A stretch of 64,000 bases of DNA from Acanthosepion lycidas (Eukaryota > Mollusca > Cephalopoda > Sepiida > Sepiidae): positions 51,395,657 through 51,459,656 of the forward strand of contig OZ010600.1 in assembly GCA_963932145.1 (NCBI GenBank). Direction: 5' to 3'. Both the position numbers and the translations under genes were made by a program. Under the pieces are notes generated by a model. That model ran no database searches. It was not told the origin of the DNA and was given only the letters and a program-made list of their open reading frames with translations. This document shows, in pieces, positions 44,796-56,354 of this stretch; the stretch's first letter is position 1, and every line of letters starts with the position of its first letter.

Positions 44796-45032
44796 TAGTC
44801 GCTGTTTGGTCTGTGAATAAAAGAAATATGTTAGCCATTGATTATTGGGTGAAATGACCTGTTGTTCATAGATATTTCAACTTGAAAAAAAAAAAGAATG
44901 ATCTGACTCTATACAAAACGTGATTTCTGTATGAATTTCTGGGATGAGAGCTTATTTACATTTGTACTAATAATTATATTAATAATATAATTTAATAATA
45001 ATTTATATAATAATAATTTAGATTTGTACTAA

Positions 45033-45090
45033 TGTCCTCATCTTTGTTATTATATCACAATGTTTTGGTCATTGTACTTTACAGGTAGGT
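45033..45090 (-). repeat. Penelope-type end fragment
   Basis: The minus strand contains CAATGACCAAAACATTGTGA, TATAATAACAAAGATGAGGA, as in other terminal units. It lies immediately upstream of a LINE fragment. Confidence 0.5.
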
Positions 45091-45125
45091 TAAAAATTTT
45101 AGAATAGTTTCTTTAGATCTTCCTC

Positions 45126-45425
45126 ACTGAAATTTCCATGGAGCGATTAAGCAACAAGGAAGTCTTAGATAAAATGCCAACAGAAACTCGGAATCTAGAA
45201 AAAAAAACATCTGAAATTCCTTGGGCCCAGAATGAGGAAGGATGGCTTCAAAAACTTAACTCTTATGGGACATATTGAGGGGAAAGACAAGCTTGTGGTG
45301 GAACGAGGAGCGGGAACCTTAGGAAAAAAGAGAAAAACTGCTAAGAGTTACACGAGATAGGATGTTGTGGAGAGCCATGATCGCCTATGATCCTAAGGGT
45401 TGCAGCACATAGAAGTGTATATAGC
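45126..45425 (+). pseudogene. Non-LTR reverse transcriptase, C-terminal fragment
   Basis: With frameshifts the plus strand gives RLSNKEVLDKMPTETRN, a RPRMRKDGFKNL-like segment, LMGHIEGK-like and LLRVTRDRMLWRAMIAY, then YDPKG. This parallels the 12277 protein (SNDEVLDKM, IEGK, LLRATRNMWRTLIAY). Several indels. Confidence 0.7.
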
Positions 45426-46690
45426 ATTTATACATTGTCGTGTTTAAGAAAGACAATGTTAACTAAAACAATAAGAAAATTAAATTTAAACTGAGGCTGT
45501 ATTGATTATCGATTTTTGACTAATCTTTTTTAAACTTGCTATTGCTTTATATCAGAAAATTCTAGGTCAGATACTGTTCAGCCATTAGAAAGTTGAGATC
45601 TTTTTCTGTTAAGTCACCCTAAAAATCAAAAAAATTATATTTACTAAAATTCACACCAAAATTCAGGAATGTCCTTTAAAAAAAAGTTCATAGTGGCTAT
45701 ATTCTTTGACTAGAAATAAATAATAGGATTTTATGGTTAGGAAGTTGTGACCCGTGGAGCCAATTTCCTTTCCTTAGCGGATTTTCTTCACGGCCTTCAC
45801 TGAGACGACAGCGCCATCTATCCTGTCGATTTGTTAAGCTCAATCTCGTATGCCCTTTACTTGAATAAATGTAGGAAGAATATTATTTACTCTCTATAAG
45901 AAGCGAACACCATTCTCCTTGTTTTTGCATTTTTGTGTTAACTGTATGACAAGCTAAACAAATTTTGATTTATAATTTCAAGAGTGCCAAAAATTTAAAA
46001 AAAACAAACTTCAATTTAAAATTTCTTGAAGTGAATTAATTACGATAAGTAACTTTACATTACTTGGAGTGAATTAACAAAAAAAGATCCGAACTATATA
46101 AAATACTAGAAAACCCGTTGGGTCACTGACGGTTCAAGAAGTTGATTTCAGCATTCCATTGAAATGAAAGTTAATTTTATTATGATTCTATTAAATATTT
46201 CAATTCGTTCGTGTCATCATTGATCTGGTTTACAAGTTCATGTTTAATGTTTTACTGATTGTTTACAACATTTAATAAGAACAGAACTTACCGGATAAAC
46301 TTGTACTTTAAATCAGATTAACTTGAAAAAAATATTTTTTAAATATTTAAAATATTGCTTGTTTAAAGAAAACTAAAATATAAATAATTACTCTACAAAC
46401 AACTGGACAAAACGGCAAAGCGGGATTTCTTTGTGTCTGTCTTTTATTTAAAAATGTTTTTAAAAAATTGTCTGTTTGAAGAAAGTTAAAATAAAAATTA
46501 CTGTATAAATAATTCGTATTTTTAAATCTTATTCACTTAAATCAGATTAACTTAAGTCATTATTTCAAACAGCAAAAAATAAAAAAAATGTTTTATAATC
46601 AAAACAAAAGTATTTACAGTAGGATAAATTAAAAAAATAATTTTATATGAAGACAAGATAAAAAAAAAAGTAAAATCAAGAATCTTTAAA
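45426..46690. other. No gene recognised
   Basis: Two internal phrases (AAATCAGATTAACTTAA... at 46311 and 46530; GTTTAAAGAAA.TAAAATA) suggest a degenerate duplication at 46310-46600. No coding signal. Confidence 0.4.
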
Positions 46691-46704
46691 ACTTAATATC
46701 TTAT

Positions 46705-46760
46705 TTACCGTATATACTCGTGTATAAGCCGACTTCGTCTATAGCGCGACCGCTGACTTT
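46705..46760 (+). mobile_element. MITE end (CCGTATATACTCGTGTATAA type)
   Basis: ACCGTATATACTCGTGTATA, AGCCGACTTCG is followed by CGACCGCTGACTTTTTT. It is similar to the end at 24474. ACTATACTCGAGTA near 46983 could be the other end. Family not identified. Confidence 0.4.
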
Positions 46761-47429
46761 TTTATTTTTTATTTTATTTATTTTTTGGTATGGATCTTAA
46801 GCCCCCACCCCCCAGAAAAAATTGCCTGTGTATAATGCAATGGGTCTCTGAAAATACATAATTTTTAACCTCTTCAAAAAATTACCTGTGCAAAAAAAAA
46901 AATAATAAAAACTGATCATAAAAATTGAATGATTATATTTTGTGTAAAAAAATACAAAAATAAACTGATCTTTAAAACTATCACTATACTCGAGTAACTA
47001 TGGTAGTGCCCACCCACATTTAACAAATGATGTAGCCTGACATATTTTGTGATGCTGTCCTTGGTAGGAAGATTAGGGGCATTTTTTAATCAGCATTTTT
47101 TTCTAAATGATCGGAATTTGTGCTTAAAAAGAGTTTGATAACAGAAACCTATTTAGATTAAAAGAGGTGGCTGTTTGGAATGTAGTCAGTTGTATAATAC
47201 TGTTATTACTCTTTCCAAATAGTACCTTGGTTATTTTTTGTTTTGATTTGTAGCTATTTCAACAAAAAAATAGCTACAAAAAGTTCTATGTAATTGACAA
47301 AGAACAAAAGATAGAGGAAAATGTGTTAATAATGGAAGAATCTAGTTTACCTAATTTTTCTTTTTTTTTTTTTTTTTTTTCCGGTACAAATGCAACTACC
47401 ATTCCATGAAATTAATGCTGTTGCCATAT

Positions 47430-47960
47430 CTGGTCTGGTGCTCCTGTTGTATATCACGAGATTCTTAACAGAATCCAAAGAAGATTCTGTAACATAATCG
47501 ATCTTGAACAGGAATCTGAACTTGAATCACTTTCTCACCGACGTGACGAGCCTTCCCTCTGTCTTTTCTAAAAATATTTTCATGGCAACTCTTCTGATGA
47601 GCATTTTTTCCCTAGTGTCTCGACTTCATGAATTTAAGCGTGCTATTAGATTTGTAACTAGGTCTAACCATTTTACTGTTGAACTAGCTAGACGCTTCTA
47701 CCCTAACAGTTTCTTTTCTTGCCTGTGGAACTCCCTTCCGAATTCTTGCTTCCCTGATAACTACAATCTTCAAAAATTTTAATGCAACATCAATTGCCAT
47801 TTTTTTTTTTTTTTTTTTTTTTTTAACCCTGTTCATTTGTTGTTCATGAATCCTCGCCACTAAAGTCTTCTCATTCTCTTTTACTCCCTGTAATCCCCTA
47901 CGTCCTAATGGCATTATTATTTTGCTTAGGGTGAAATGATTAAAAATCTGTTTGCAACTG
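47430..47960 (+). pseudogene. LINE 3' fragment, same family as the 60.1-kb LINE
   Basis: Pieces in order: APVVYHEILNRIQRRFCNII, LESLSHRR, SLCLF, KYFHGNSSDE, RLHEFKRAIRFVTRSNHF, FYPNSFFSCLWNSLPNSCFP. Each matches a corresponding segment at 62210-62560 (ETQRRICNII, LSHRRAVASLCLFYKYFHGN, FKRPTR, LWNSLPYSCFP). Stops and shifts (TAA after CLF) make it dead. A poly-T tract 47799-47824 interrupts the 3' UTR. Confidence 0.8.
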
Positions 47961-48780
47961 TTGAAGAATGAGAAAGAAAAGAAAAGTAACTTATATTGCT
48001 TGTTCAAAATCGTTCAGCTTTAATGAAATATTGAATGAATATACCTTTTGTTTAAAGATTTATCTGTGGGAATAATAAGTGCAAAGTAAAGATTTAAACA
48101 TAGTTGACTGATTAAAGTTAAAAAAAATAAACAGTAAGTTGAATTTTTAATCCGCATTAATTGAAAATACGTATGAATCAAGATAAATTGCTAAAGAAAA
48201 ATATTTCATTTTTAATTCCATGTAAGGAAGAATATTAACGTTTTATTCATTTTTTAACTTTGCATATTCTAAATTTTAAGCATTTTGTATATTTAAAAAA
48301 AACAAAAACAAAGAAAAAATTTATTTTAAGTCTGCACAAAACAATCGTTTGTAAAAAGTATTAACTGATTTTTTACCTCAATTAAACGTTTTTTTTTTTA
48401 TCTCTTCAATCAAATCCCCATTCTTAAGAGTTGTGAACAGTTGCTTTTAGATAAGAAAAAAATCCATTTCTATTCAATAAACTACAAGTTTCTTTTCCCT
48501 CACCCACCTTCTGTAAAATAAAAATTCTTCATATTTCATTTAAAAATTTCTCTTAGTTGCGTAGTACCAAACCAAATCAAAATTGAAGAATAATTTTAAG
48601 TAAATGCATACAGGTCTTCCTATCAGAATTTAGTGGACAAAATACAATGTAACCACACACCACCATTTTCTTTGGGGTGGTGTGGGTGTTGAAATTTCCA
48701 TCGTATCAGCCGTATACAACTGCTTTCTCAGAACAATTATTAAAAATGACTTTAAATAAAGCATGTAGGTCTTAGCGACT
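47961..48780. other. No gene recognised
   Basis: AT-rich; poly-A near 48290-48320. No coding signal was found. Confidence 0.45.
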
Positions 48781-48789
48781 CTTAAATGT

Positions 48790-49200
48790 TTCAGCCAAGT
48801 GATGATCATATTACATCGTAGCTTAGAGACATAACACTTTCCTCAGCATATGAACTATTCCTAACAGTGATGCCACCTGTGCACACCGTAAGGAATCTTA
48901 TGAGGTAGAAGAATTCCTGGAAATAGCTCCAACCACAAAAGGAACAACTTGAGCTACTGTTCTGTATATTTCTCTGATTAGCCCTGCCAGGTTTTGACGA
49001 CTGTGTATTTTTTCCTGCTCCACCTTATCAATGTTCTTATTACAAGGTAACACAACGTCTGTCAGGATTCATTCACGTCTCTTAAGTATAATTTCAGTGT
49101 GATTTCTCTCCAAGTGTTTGACAGTCAAGATGGTTGTATTCCACATGAGCTTTACTTGCTCATTCTCACCTCCAAATGGCGTTGAATATTCGTACCACGA
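48790..49200 (-). pseudogene. Non-LTR reverse transcriptase relic, minus strand
   Basis: With shifts the minus strand gives MWNTTILTVKHLERNHTEII, LPCNKNIDKVEQEKI, NLAGLIREIYRTVAQVVPFV, VGAISRNSS, LLGIVHMLRKVLC. The order LI.EI.R...VVP.V.GA ... LG.AH.LRKVL is a C-terminal block of invertebrate LINEs of the endonuclease-reverse transcriptase type. No catalytic motif is present. Confidence 0.6.
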
Positions 49201-49309
49201 TTCTGCGAACCTTGGGTCATATTTCCCAATGCATATGATGCGTCAAGTATTTGAGAACACATTTAGAAAGCTATATTAAATTAACAAAAAATCTAGACTT
49301 TTTTTCAGC

Positions 49310-52300
49310 CTTGCCATGAAAGATTTGCTCTTTCTCCCAGTTGTCTATGTTTGCAACGCAAGCATGCATATTGTAATGTAAATTCTAGTTTCTATAGTTT
49401 GCTCTTCATAACATTCCCCACCAGACGTTTGTCTTTGGAAATCAGGAACGCATGCTATGGTGTAAGTTTTAGATTCTATAGTTTGCTCATTGAAAGATTC
49501 TTCATAGTGGTCTTTCTTTGCAAAGCAAGAAACTTTATTGTAATTTAAATTTTAGAGTTTGCCATTCGAAAGATTCCCCGAGTCGTCTTTGCAAATCAAG
49601 CACGCATGCTATAATGCAAATTCTAGATTCCATCGTTTGATTTTCGAAAGGTTTTCCAAGTCGTCTTTCATTGCAAAGGAAGCACGCATGCCCTAGTGTA
49701 AATTATAAATTCGAGAGTTTGCCCTTCGAAACATTCATGCAGGTATGCATGCTGTAGTGTAAATTATAGATTATATAGTTTGCTCTTCATACGATTCACC
49801 CAGTCGTCTGTCCTTGTAGAACGAGCACGAATGCTGTAGTGTAAATTCGAGATTCAATGGTTGCTCTTCGAAAGATTCACCCAGTCATCTGTTCTAGTAA
49901 ACAAGCAGGAATGCTGCAGAGTAAATTCTAGATTCTATAGTTTGCTCTTCATACGATTCACCCAGTGGTCTGTTATTGAAAAACAAGCAGGAATGATGCA
50001 GTGTAAATTCTAGATTTAATACTTTCTCTACGAAAGATTCACCCTGTCGTCGTTTCTAGTAAACAAGCACGAATGCTGTATTGTAAATTCTATATAGAAT
50101 AGTACCTCTTCGAAAGATTCCCGCAGTCGTCCGTTCGTGAAGAACAAGCAGGAATGCTACAGTGTATATTATATATTCAATAGTTGCTCTTCGAATGATT
50201 CACCCAATCGTCTGTGCTTGAAGAACAAGCAGGAAAGCTGCAGCATAAATTCTAGATTTAATAGTTGCTGTTCGAAAGATTCACCCAGTCGTCTGTTCTT
50301 AAAGAACAAGCAGGAACGCTGCAGTCTAAATTCTAGATTTAATACTTTCTCTTCGAAGGATTCACCCAGTCGTCTGTTATTGACGAACAAGCAGCAATGC
50401 TGCAGTGTAAATTCTAGATACAATAGTTGCTCTTCGAAAGATTCACCCTGTCGTATCTTCTTGAAGAACAAGCAAGAATGCTGCCGTGTAAATTCTAGAT
50501 TCAATAGTTGCCCTTCGAAAGATTCACCCAGTCGCCTGTTCTTAAAGAACAAGCAGGAATGCTGCAGTGTAAATTCTAGAATCAATAGCTGCTCTACAAA
50601 AGATTCACCCTGTCGTCGTTTCTAGTAAACAAGCACTAATGCTGTAGTGTAAAGTCTATATACAATAGTACCTCTTCGAAAGATTCACACAGTCGTCTGT
50701 GCTTGAAGAACAAGCAGGAAAGCTGCAGTGCAAATTCTAGATTCAGTACTTGCCTTTCGAAAGATTCACCCAGTCGTCTGCTCTTGAAGAACGAGCAGGA
50801 ATGCTGCAGTGTAAATTCTATATTCAATAGTTGCACTTCGAAATATTCACCCAGTCGTCTTTTCTAGTAAACAATCACGAATGCAGTAGTGTAAAATCTA
50901 TATTTAATAGTACGTCTTCGAAAGATTCCCACAGTCGTCTGCTCTTGAAGAACAAGCACGAATACTGTAGTGTAAATTCTAGATTCAATAGTTGATCTTC
51001 GAAAGATTCAACCAGTCGTCTGTTCTTGAAGGACAAGCAGGAATGTTGCAGTGTAATTTCTAGATTCAAGAGTTGCTCTTCGAAAGATTCTCCCAGTCGT
51101 CTGAAGAACAAAGCAGGAATGCTGCACTGTAAATTCTAGATTCAATAGCTGCTCTTCGAATGATTTACCCAGTCGTCTGTTCTTGTAGAACAAGCAGGAA
51201 TGCTGCAGTATAAATTTGAGATTCAGTAGTTGCTTTTCAAAAGATTCACTTAGTCGTCTTTTCTTGAAGAACAAGTAGGGAACCTGCAGTGTAAATTCTA
51301 GATTCAATAATTGCTCTTCAAAAGATTCAACCAGACGACTGTTCTTGTAGGACAAGTACGCGTGCTGAGGAGTAAACTCTAGATTCAATATTTGCTCTAC
51401 GTAAGATGAACCCAGTCGTCTGTTCTTGAAGAACAAGCATGAATGCTGCTTTGTAAATTCTATATTCAATAGTTGCTATTCGAAAGATTCAACCATACGA
51501 CTGTTCATGTAGGACAATTACGCATGCTGCAGTGTAAATTCTTGATTTAATATTTGCTTTTCGAATGATTCACCCAGTTATCTGTTCTTAAAGACCAAGC
51601 AGGAAAGCTGCAGTGTAAATTATATATTCAATAGTTGCTTTTCGAAGGATTCACCCAGTCGTCTGTTATTGAAGAACAAGTATAAATACTACAGTGTAAA
51701 TTCTAGATTCAATAGTTGCTCTTCAAAAGATTCACACAGTTGTCTGTTCTTGAAGAACAAGCAGGAATACAGCCGTGTCCATTTTAGATTTAATTGTTGC
51801 ATTTTGAATGCTTGAAGAACAAGCAGGAATGCTGCAGTATAAATCCTAGATTCAATAGTTGCTCATCGAAAGATTCACCCAGTTATTGAAGAACAAGCAG
51901 GAAAACTGCAGTGTAAATTCTATATTCAATTGTTGCTTTTGGAAAGATTCACCCTGTCGTTTTTTCTAGTAAACGAGCACGAATGCTGTAATGTAAATTC
52001 TATATTCAATAGTACCTCTTCGAAAGTTTCACACAGTCGTCTGTTTTTGAAGACCAAGCAGGAAAGCTGCAGTGTAGATTCTAGATTCAATAATTTCTTT
52101 TCGTAGGATTCACCCAGTCATCTGTTCTTGAAGAACAAGCAGGAATGCTGCAGTATAAATCGTAGATTCAACAGTTGCTCTTCGAAGGATTCACCCAGTC
52201 GTCTGTTATTGAAGAACAAACAGCAATGCTGCAGTGTAAGTTCTAGTTTCAATAGTTGCTCTTCGAAGTATTCACCCAGTCGTCTTTTCTCGTAAACAAG

Positions 52301-55300
52301 CACGAATGCTGTAGTGTAAATTCTATATTCAATAGTACGTCTTTGAATGATTCCCACCGTCGTCTGTTATTGAAGAACAAGCACGAGTGCTGTAGTGTAA
52401 ATTCTAGATTTAATAGTTACTCTACGAAGGATTCACCCAGTCGTCTGTTCTTAAAGAACAAGTAAGAATGCTGCAGTGTAAATTCTAGATTCAATACTTG
52501 CTCTTCTAATGATTCACCTAGTCATCTGTTCTTGAAGACCAAGCGGGAAAGCTGCAGTGTAAATTCTAGATTCAATAGTTGCTCTTCGAATGATTCACTC
52601 AGTCGTCTGTTCTTGAAGAACAAGCATGAATGCCTCAGTGTAAATTCTAGATTTAATAATTGCTCTTCGAAAGATTCAACCAGACGACTGTTCTTTTAAG
52701 ACAAGTACGCATGCTGAGGTGTAAATTCTAGATTCAATTGTAGCTATCTGAATGATTCACCCAGTCATCCGTACTTGAAGACCAAGCAGGAAATCTGCAG
52801 TGTAAATTCTAGATTCAATAGTTGCTTTTCGAAGGATTCACACAGTAGTCTGTTCTTGAAGAACGAGCAAGAATGCTGCAGTGTAAATTCTAGATTCAAT
52901 AGTTGCTCTCCGAAAGATTTACACAATCGTCTGTTCTTGAAGAACAAGGAGGAAGTCTGCTGTGTAAATTCTATATTCATTGGTTGCTATTCGAAGGATC
53001 CACCCAGTGGTGTGTTATTGAATAACAAGCAAGAAAGCTGCAGTATAAATTCTAGATTGAATAGTTGCTCTTCGAAGGATTCACACAGTCGACTTTTCTA
53101 GTAAACAATCACGAATGCTATAGTGTAAATTCTATATTTAATAGTACGTTTTCAAAAGATTCCCATCGTCGTCTGTTCTTCAAGAACACGCACGAGTGCT
53201 GTAGTGTAAATTCTAGATTTAATAGTTACTCTTCGAAGGATTCGCCCAGTCGTCTGTTCGTAAAGAACAAGCAGGAAAGCTGCAGTGTAAATTCTAGATT
53301 CAATAATTGCTCTTCGAAAGATTCAAACAGGCGACTGTTCTTGTAAGACAAGTACGCATGCTGAGGTGTAAATTCTAGATTCAATTGTAGGTATTTGAAT
53401 GATTCACCCAGTCATCTGTTCTTGAAGACAAAGCAGGAGTGTAAATTCTAGATTCAATAGTTGCTTTTCGCGGGATTCACACAGTTGTCTGTTCTTGAAG
53501 AACAAGCAGGAATGCTGCAGTATAGATTCTACATTCAATAGTAGCTCTTTGAATGATTCACCCAGTCGTGTGTTATTGAAAAAACAAGCAGGAAAGCTGC
53601 AGTGTAAATTCTAGATTGAATAGTTGCTCTTAGAAGGATTCACCCAGTCGTCGTTTCTAGTAAACAATCACGAATGCTATAGTGTAAATTCTATATTTAA
53701 TACTACGTTTTCGAAAGATACCCACCGTCGTCTGTTCAAGCACGAATGATGTAATGTAAATTCTAGATTAAATAGATGAACTTCGAAAGATTCGCCCTGT
53801 GGTCTGTTCTTGAAGAACAAGTGGGAAAGTTTCAGTGTAAATTCTAGATTCAATAGTTTCCCTCAGAAGGATTCACACAGTCGTCTGTTCTTGAAGAACA
53901 AGCAGGAATGATGTAGTGTAAATTCTATATTCAATAGTTGCTATTCGAAAGATTCATCCAGTCGTCTTTTCTATTAGGTTGGTGCAAAAATAATGTCGTT
54001 TTTTGACGTTAAAATACGTCAAAAAAACGACATTATTACGTCATTATTTTTGTACCAACCTAATAGTAAACAAGCATTAATACTATAGTGTAAATTCGAG
54101 ATTCAATAGTTGCTCTTCGAAAGTTTCCCACAGTCGCCTGTTCTTGAAGAACAAGCATGAATGCTGAAGTGTAAATTCCAGATTTAATAGCTTCTCTTCG
54201 AATGATTCACCCAGTCGTCTATTCTTGAATAACAAGCTGGAAAGCTGCAGTATAAATTCTCGATTCAATAGTTGCCCTTCGAAGGATTCACCCAGTTGTC
54301 TCTTCTTGAATAACAAGCAGGAATTCTGCAGCATAAATTCTAGATTTAATAGTTACTCTTCGAATGATTCTCCCAGTCTTCCGTGATTGAAGAACAACTA
54401 AGAATTCTGCACTGTAAATTCTTGATCCAATAGTTGCTCTTCGAAAGAGTCACCCAGTCGTCTTTTCTAGTAAACTTGCAGGAATGCTGTAATGTAAATT
54501 CTATATTCAATAGTACCTCTTCGAAAGATTCACCCAGTCGTCTGTTCTTGAAGAACAAGCACCAATGCTGCAGTGTAAATTCTAGATTCGATAGTTGCTC
54601 ATCGATAGATTCACCCAGTCGTCTTTTCTAGTAAATAAGCACGAATGCTATAGTGTAAATTCTAGATTCAATAGTTGCTCTTCGAAAGTTCCCACCGTCG
54701 TCTGTTCTTGAAGAACAAACACGAATGCTGAAGTGTATATTCTAGTATCAATAGTTGATTTTCGAAAGATTCCCCCAGTCGTCTGTTCTTCAAGAACAAG
54801 CACGAATGCTGTAGTGTAAATTCTAGATTCAATAGTTGCTCTTCCAAAATTCACCCAGTCGTCTGTTCTTGAAGAACAATCAGGAAAGCTGCAGTGTAAA
54901 TTCTCTATTCAATAGTTGCTCTTCGAAAGATTCACCCAGTCGTCTTTTCTAGTAAACAAGCACGAATGCTGCAGTGTAAATTCTATATTCAATAGTTTCT
55001 TTTCGAAGGGTTCACCCAGTCGTCTGTTCTTGAAGAACAAGCAGGAATGCTGCAGTGTAAATTCTAGATTCAATAGTTGCTCTTTGAATGATTCACCCAG
55101 TCATCGTAGTGTAAATTCTAGATTCAATAATTGCTCTTCGAAAGATTCCCCTAGTCGTCTGTCTTTGTAGAACATGCACACATGCTTTAGTTTAAATTCT
55201 AGATTCTATAGTTTGCTTTTCAAAAGCTTACTCATTTCGTCTCTTTTTGCTGTTCAAGCCCGCTCGCTGTAGCGTAAATTCTAGATTCTGTAGTTGCTCC

Positions 55301-55320
55301 ATGAAAGATTTCCCCATTCA
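49310..55320. repeat. 81-bp tandem satellite array (about 6 kb)
   Basis: The core unit is 81 bp, about: AAGATTCACCCAGTCGTCTG, TTCTTGAAGAACAAGCAGGA, ATGCTGCAGTGTAAATTCTA, GATTCAATAGTTGCTCTTCG, A. About 70 or more units. A second class (80 bp) has TTTTCTAGTAAACAAGCACG in place of GTTCTTGAAGAACAAGCAGG, plus TATATTCAATAGTACCTCTT. Outer units (49.3-50.0 and 55.2-55.3 kb) are the most diverged, as expected if unequal exchange homogenises the centre. Since 81 is 27 codons, reading frames stay open through several units on both strands (plus KDSPSRLFLKNKQECCSVNS; minus ESFEEQLLNLEFTLQHSCLF), but single-base indels close them within about 160 codons. I read it as satellite DNA, not a gene. A mariner MITE interrupts it at 53974-54063. 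Confidence 0.9.
53974..54063. mobile_element. Mariner-type MITE copy 2, inserted in the satellite
   Basis: TTAGGTTGGTGCAAAAATAA ... TTATTTTTGTACCAACCTAA, with TA on both sides (53972-53973, 54064-54065). Sibling satellite units read TTTTCTAGTAAAC with a single TA at that point, so the empty site is visible in the same array. The centre (GACGTTAAAATACGTC) differs from the other two copies. Confidence 0.92.
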
Positions 55321-55527
55321 AAGCCGGTGCTAGGAAATTGTGGGAAATTATAAAATTATGTATAAAAATTACTGAAAAAAAGTAAAAAATGATATATGTT
55401 TATATTATGTGTAGTATGCTCGTCTAGAAACAACAACAACAAAAAATAACATTAAATGCTTGATATCCTAATACAGTATGAAATTTTTTATTTTTTAAAT
55501 ACAAAATAAGGTAATTACAGACATACT

Positions 55528-55781
55528 TGTCTTGGGTCCTTACCTATAACTGGAGAATGAACTCTTCCTAACACTATGTATACTACGCCTCTCAAAGTGA
55601 GAGTGGGTCGAATCGAGTCGAGCCGATAGTAGTTCACTCCAAACCAGACTGACAGTCATACTAACACCTTCCACATCTTGTATTATTATTTCGTGTAATA
55701 TACCTTCGTTATTTCTACCCTTGTGTTCGTGTTGTTCTTCCTTGGTCCTAACCTGGACCATAACAGAAAGAAAGAAGGAAA

Positions 55782-55812
<31 letters not shown>

Positions 55813-56061
55813 TGAATGAAAGAAAGTGTCATGGGTCCTTACCTATAACTACAGAATGAACTCTTCCTAACACTATGTACACTACGCCTCTCAAAAGAGA
55901 GGGACGAATCGAGTCGAGTTGATAGTAGTCCACTCCAAACCAGACTGACAGTCATACTAACACCTTCCACATCTTGTATTATTATTTCGTGTAATATACC
56001 TTCGTGATTTCTACTCTTGTGTTCGTGTTGTTCTACCTTGGTCCTAACCTGGACCATAACA
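55528..56061 (+). mobile_element. TRIM-like miniature LTR retroelement with 5-bp TSD
   Basis: Two direct copies, 55528-55765 (238 bp) and 55827-56061 (235 bp), start TGTCTTGGGTCC / TGTCATGGGTCC and end GGACCATAACA. They are thus TG...CA termini, with short inverted ends. Between them is only a 61-bp purine run (GAAAG/GAAAGAATGAATG). The whole unit is flanked by ATACT on both sides (55523-55527, 56062-56066), a 5-bp duplication as integrases make. The purine run abutting the right copy resembles a polypurine tract. No primer-binding site or coding DNA is present. Alternative: a tandem duplication with a coincidental ATACT. Confidence 0.7.
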
Positions 56062-56354
56062 ATACTTCTTATACACAGGTCTTTTATTTTTTTTATTTGC
56101 AAAATCTCTCAAAATATTTTCATGGTCACCGATTTTAGTAATGACATTTTTTTAGATAGCATTGCCGAATTGTTTAGTCTCTCTTGTGAAATTGTTGACC
56201 TTAAGCATATTTTAATCAGTTTTAGTTTTGCAAAACTTGTTTCACCTGATAAATTCTCAAAGTAATAAAAACATTAGAAATGCTGTAAATCGATTGTTTA
56301 CTACCAAGTATTCAAACAGTGCTTGAGACTTAAGTGAAGAAAAGTTTACAGAGT

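Noticed and set aside
50137..50625. 162-codon Cys/Ser-rich frame (and a 138-codon frame on the other strand) as a real protein
   Set aside because: Both frames follow from an 81-bp repeat divisible by three. Frames break at single-base indels along the array, there is no start context or splice pattern, and neither strand is clearly favoured.
49310..55320. CRISPR-like array
   Set aside because: The whole 81-bp unit is repeated with no unique spacers, in a eukaryotic context with no cas genes.
55540..56102. Two related minus-strand frames (73 and 87 codons) as a duplicated gene
   Set aside because: They are the two LTR copies of the TRIM-like element; the similarity covers the whole LTR including non-coding ends.
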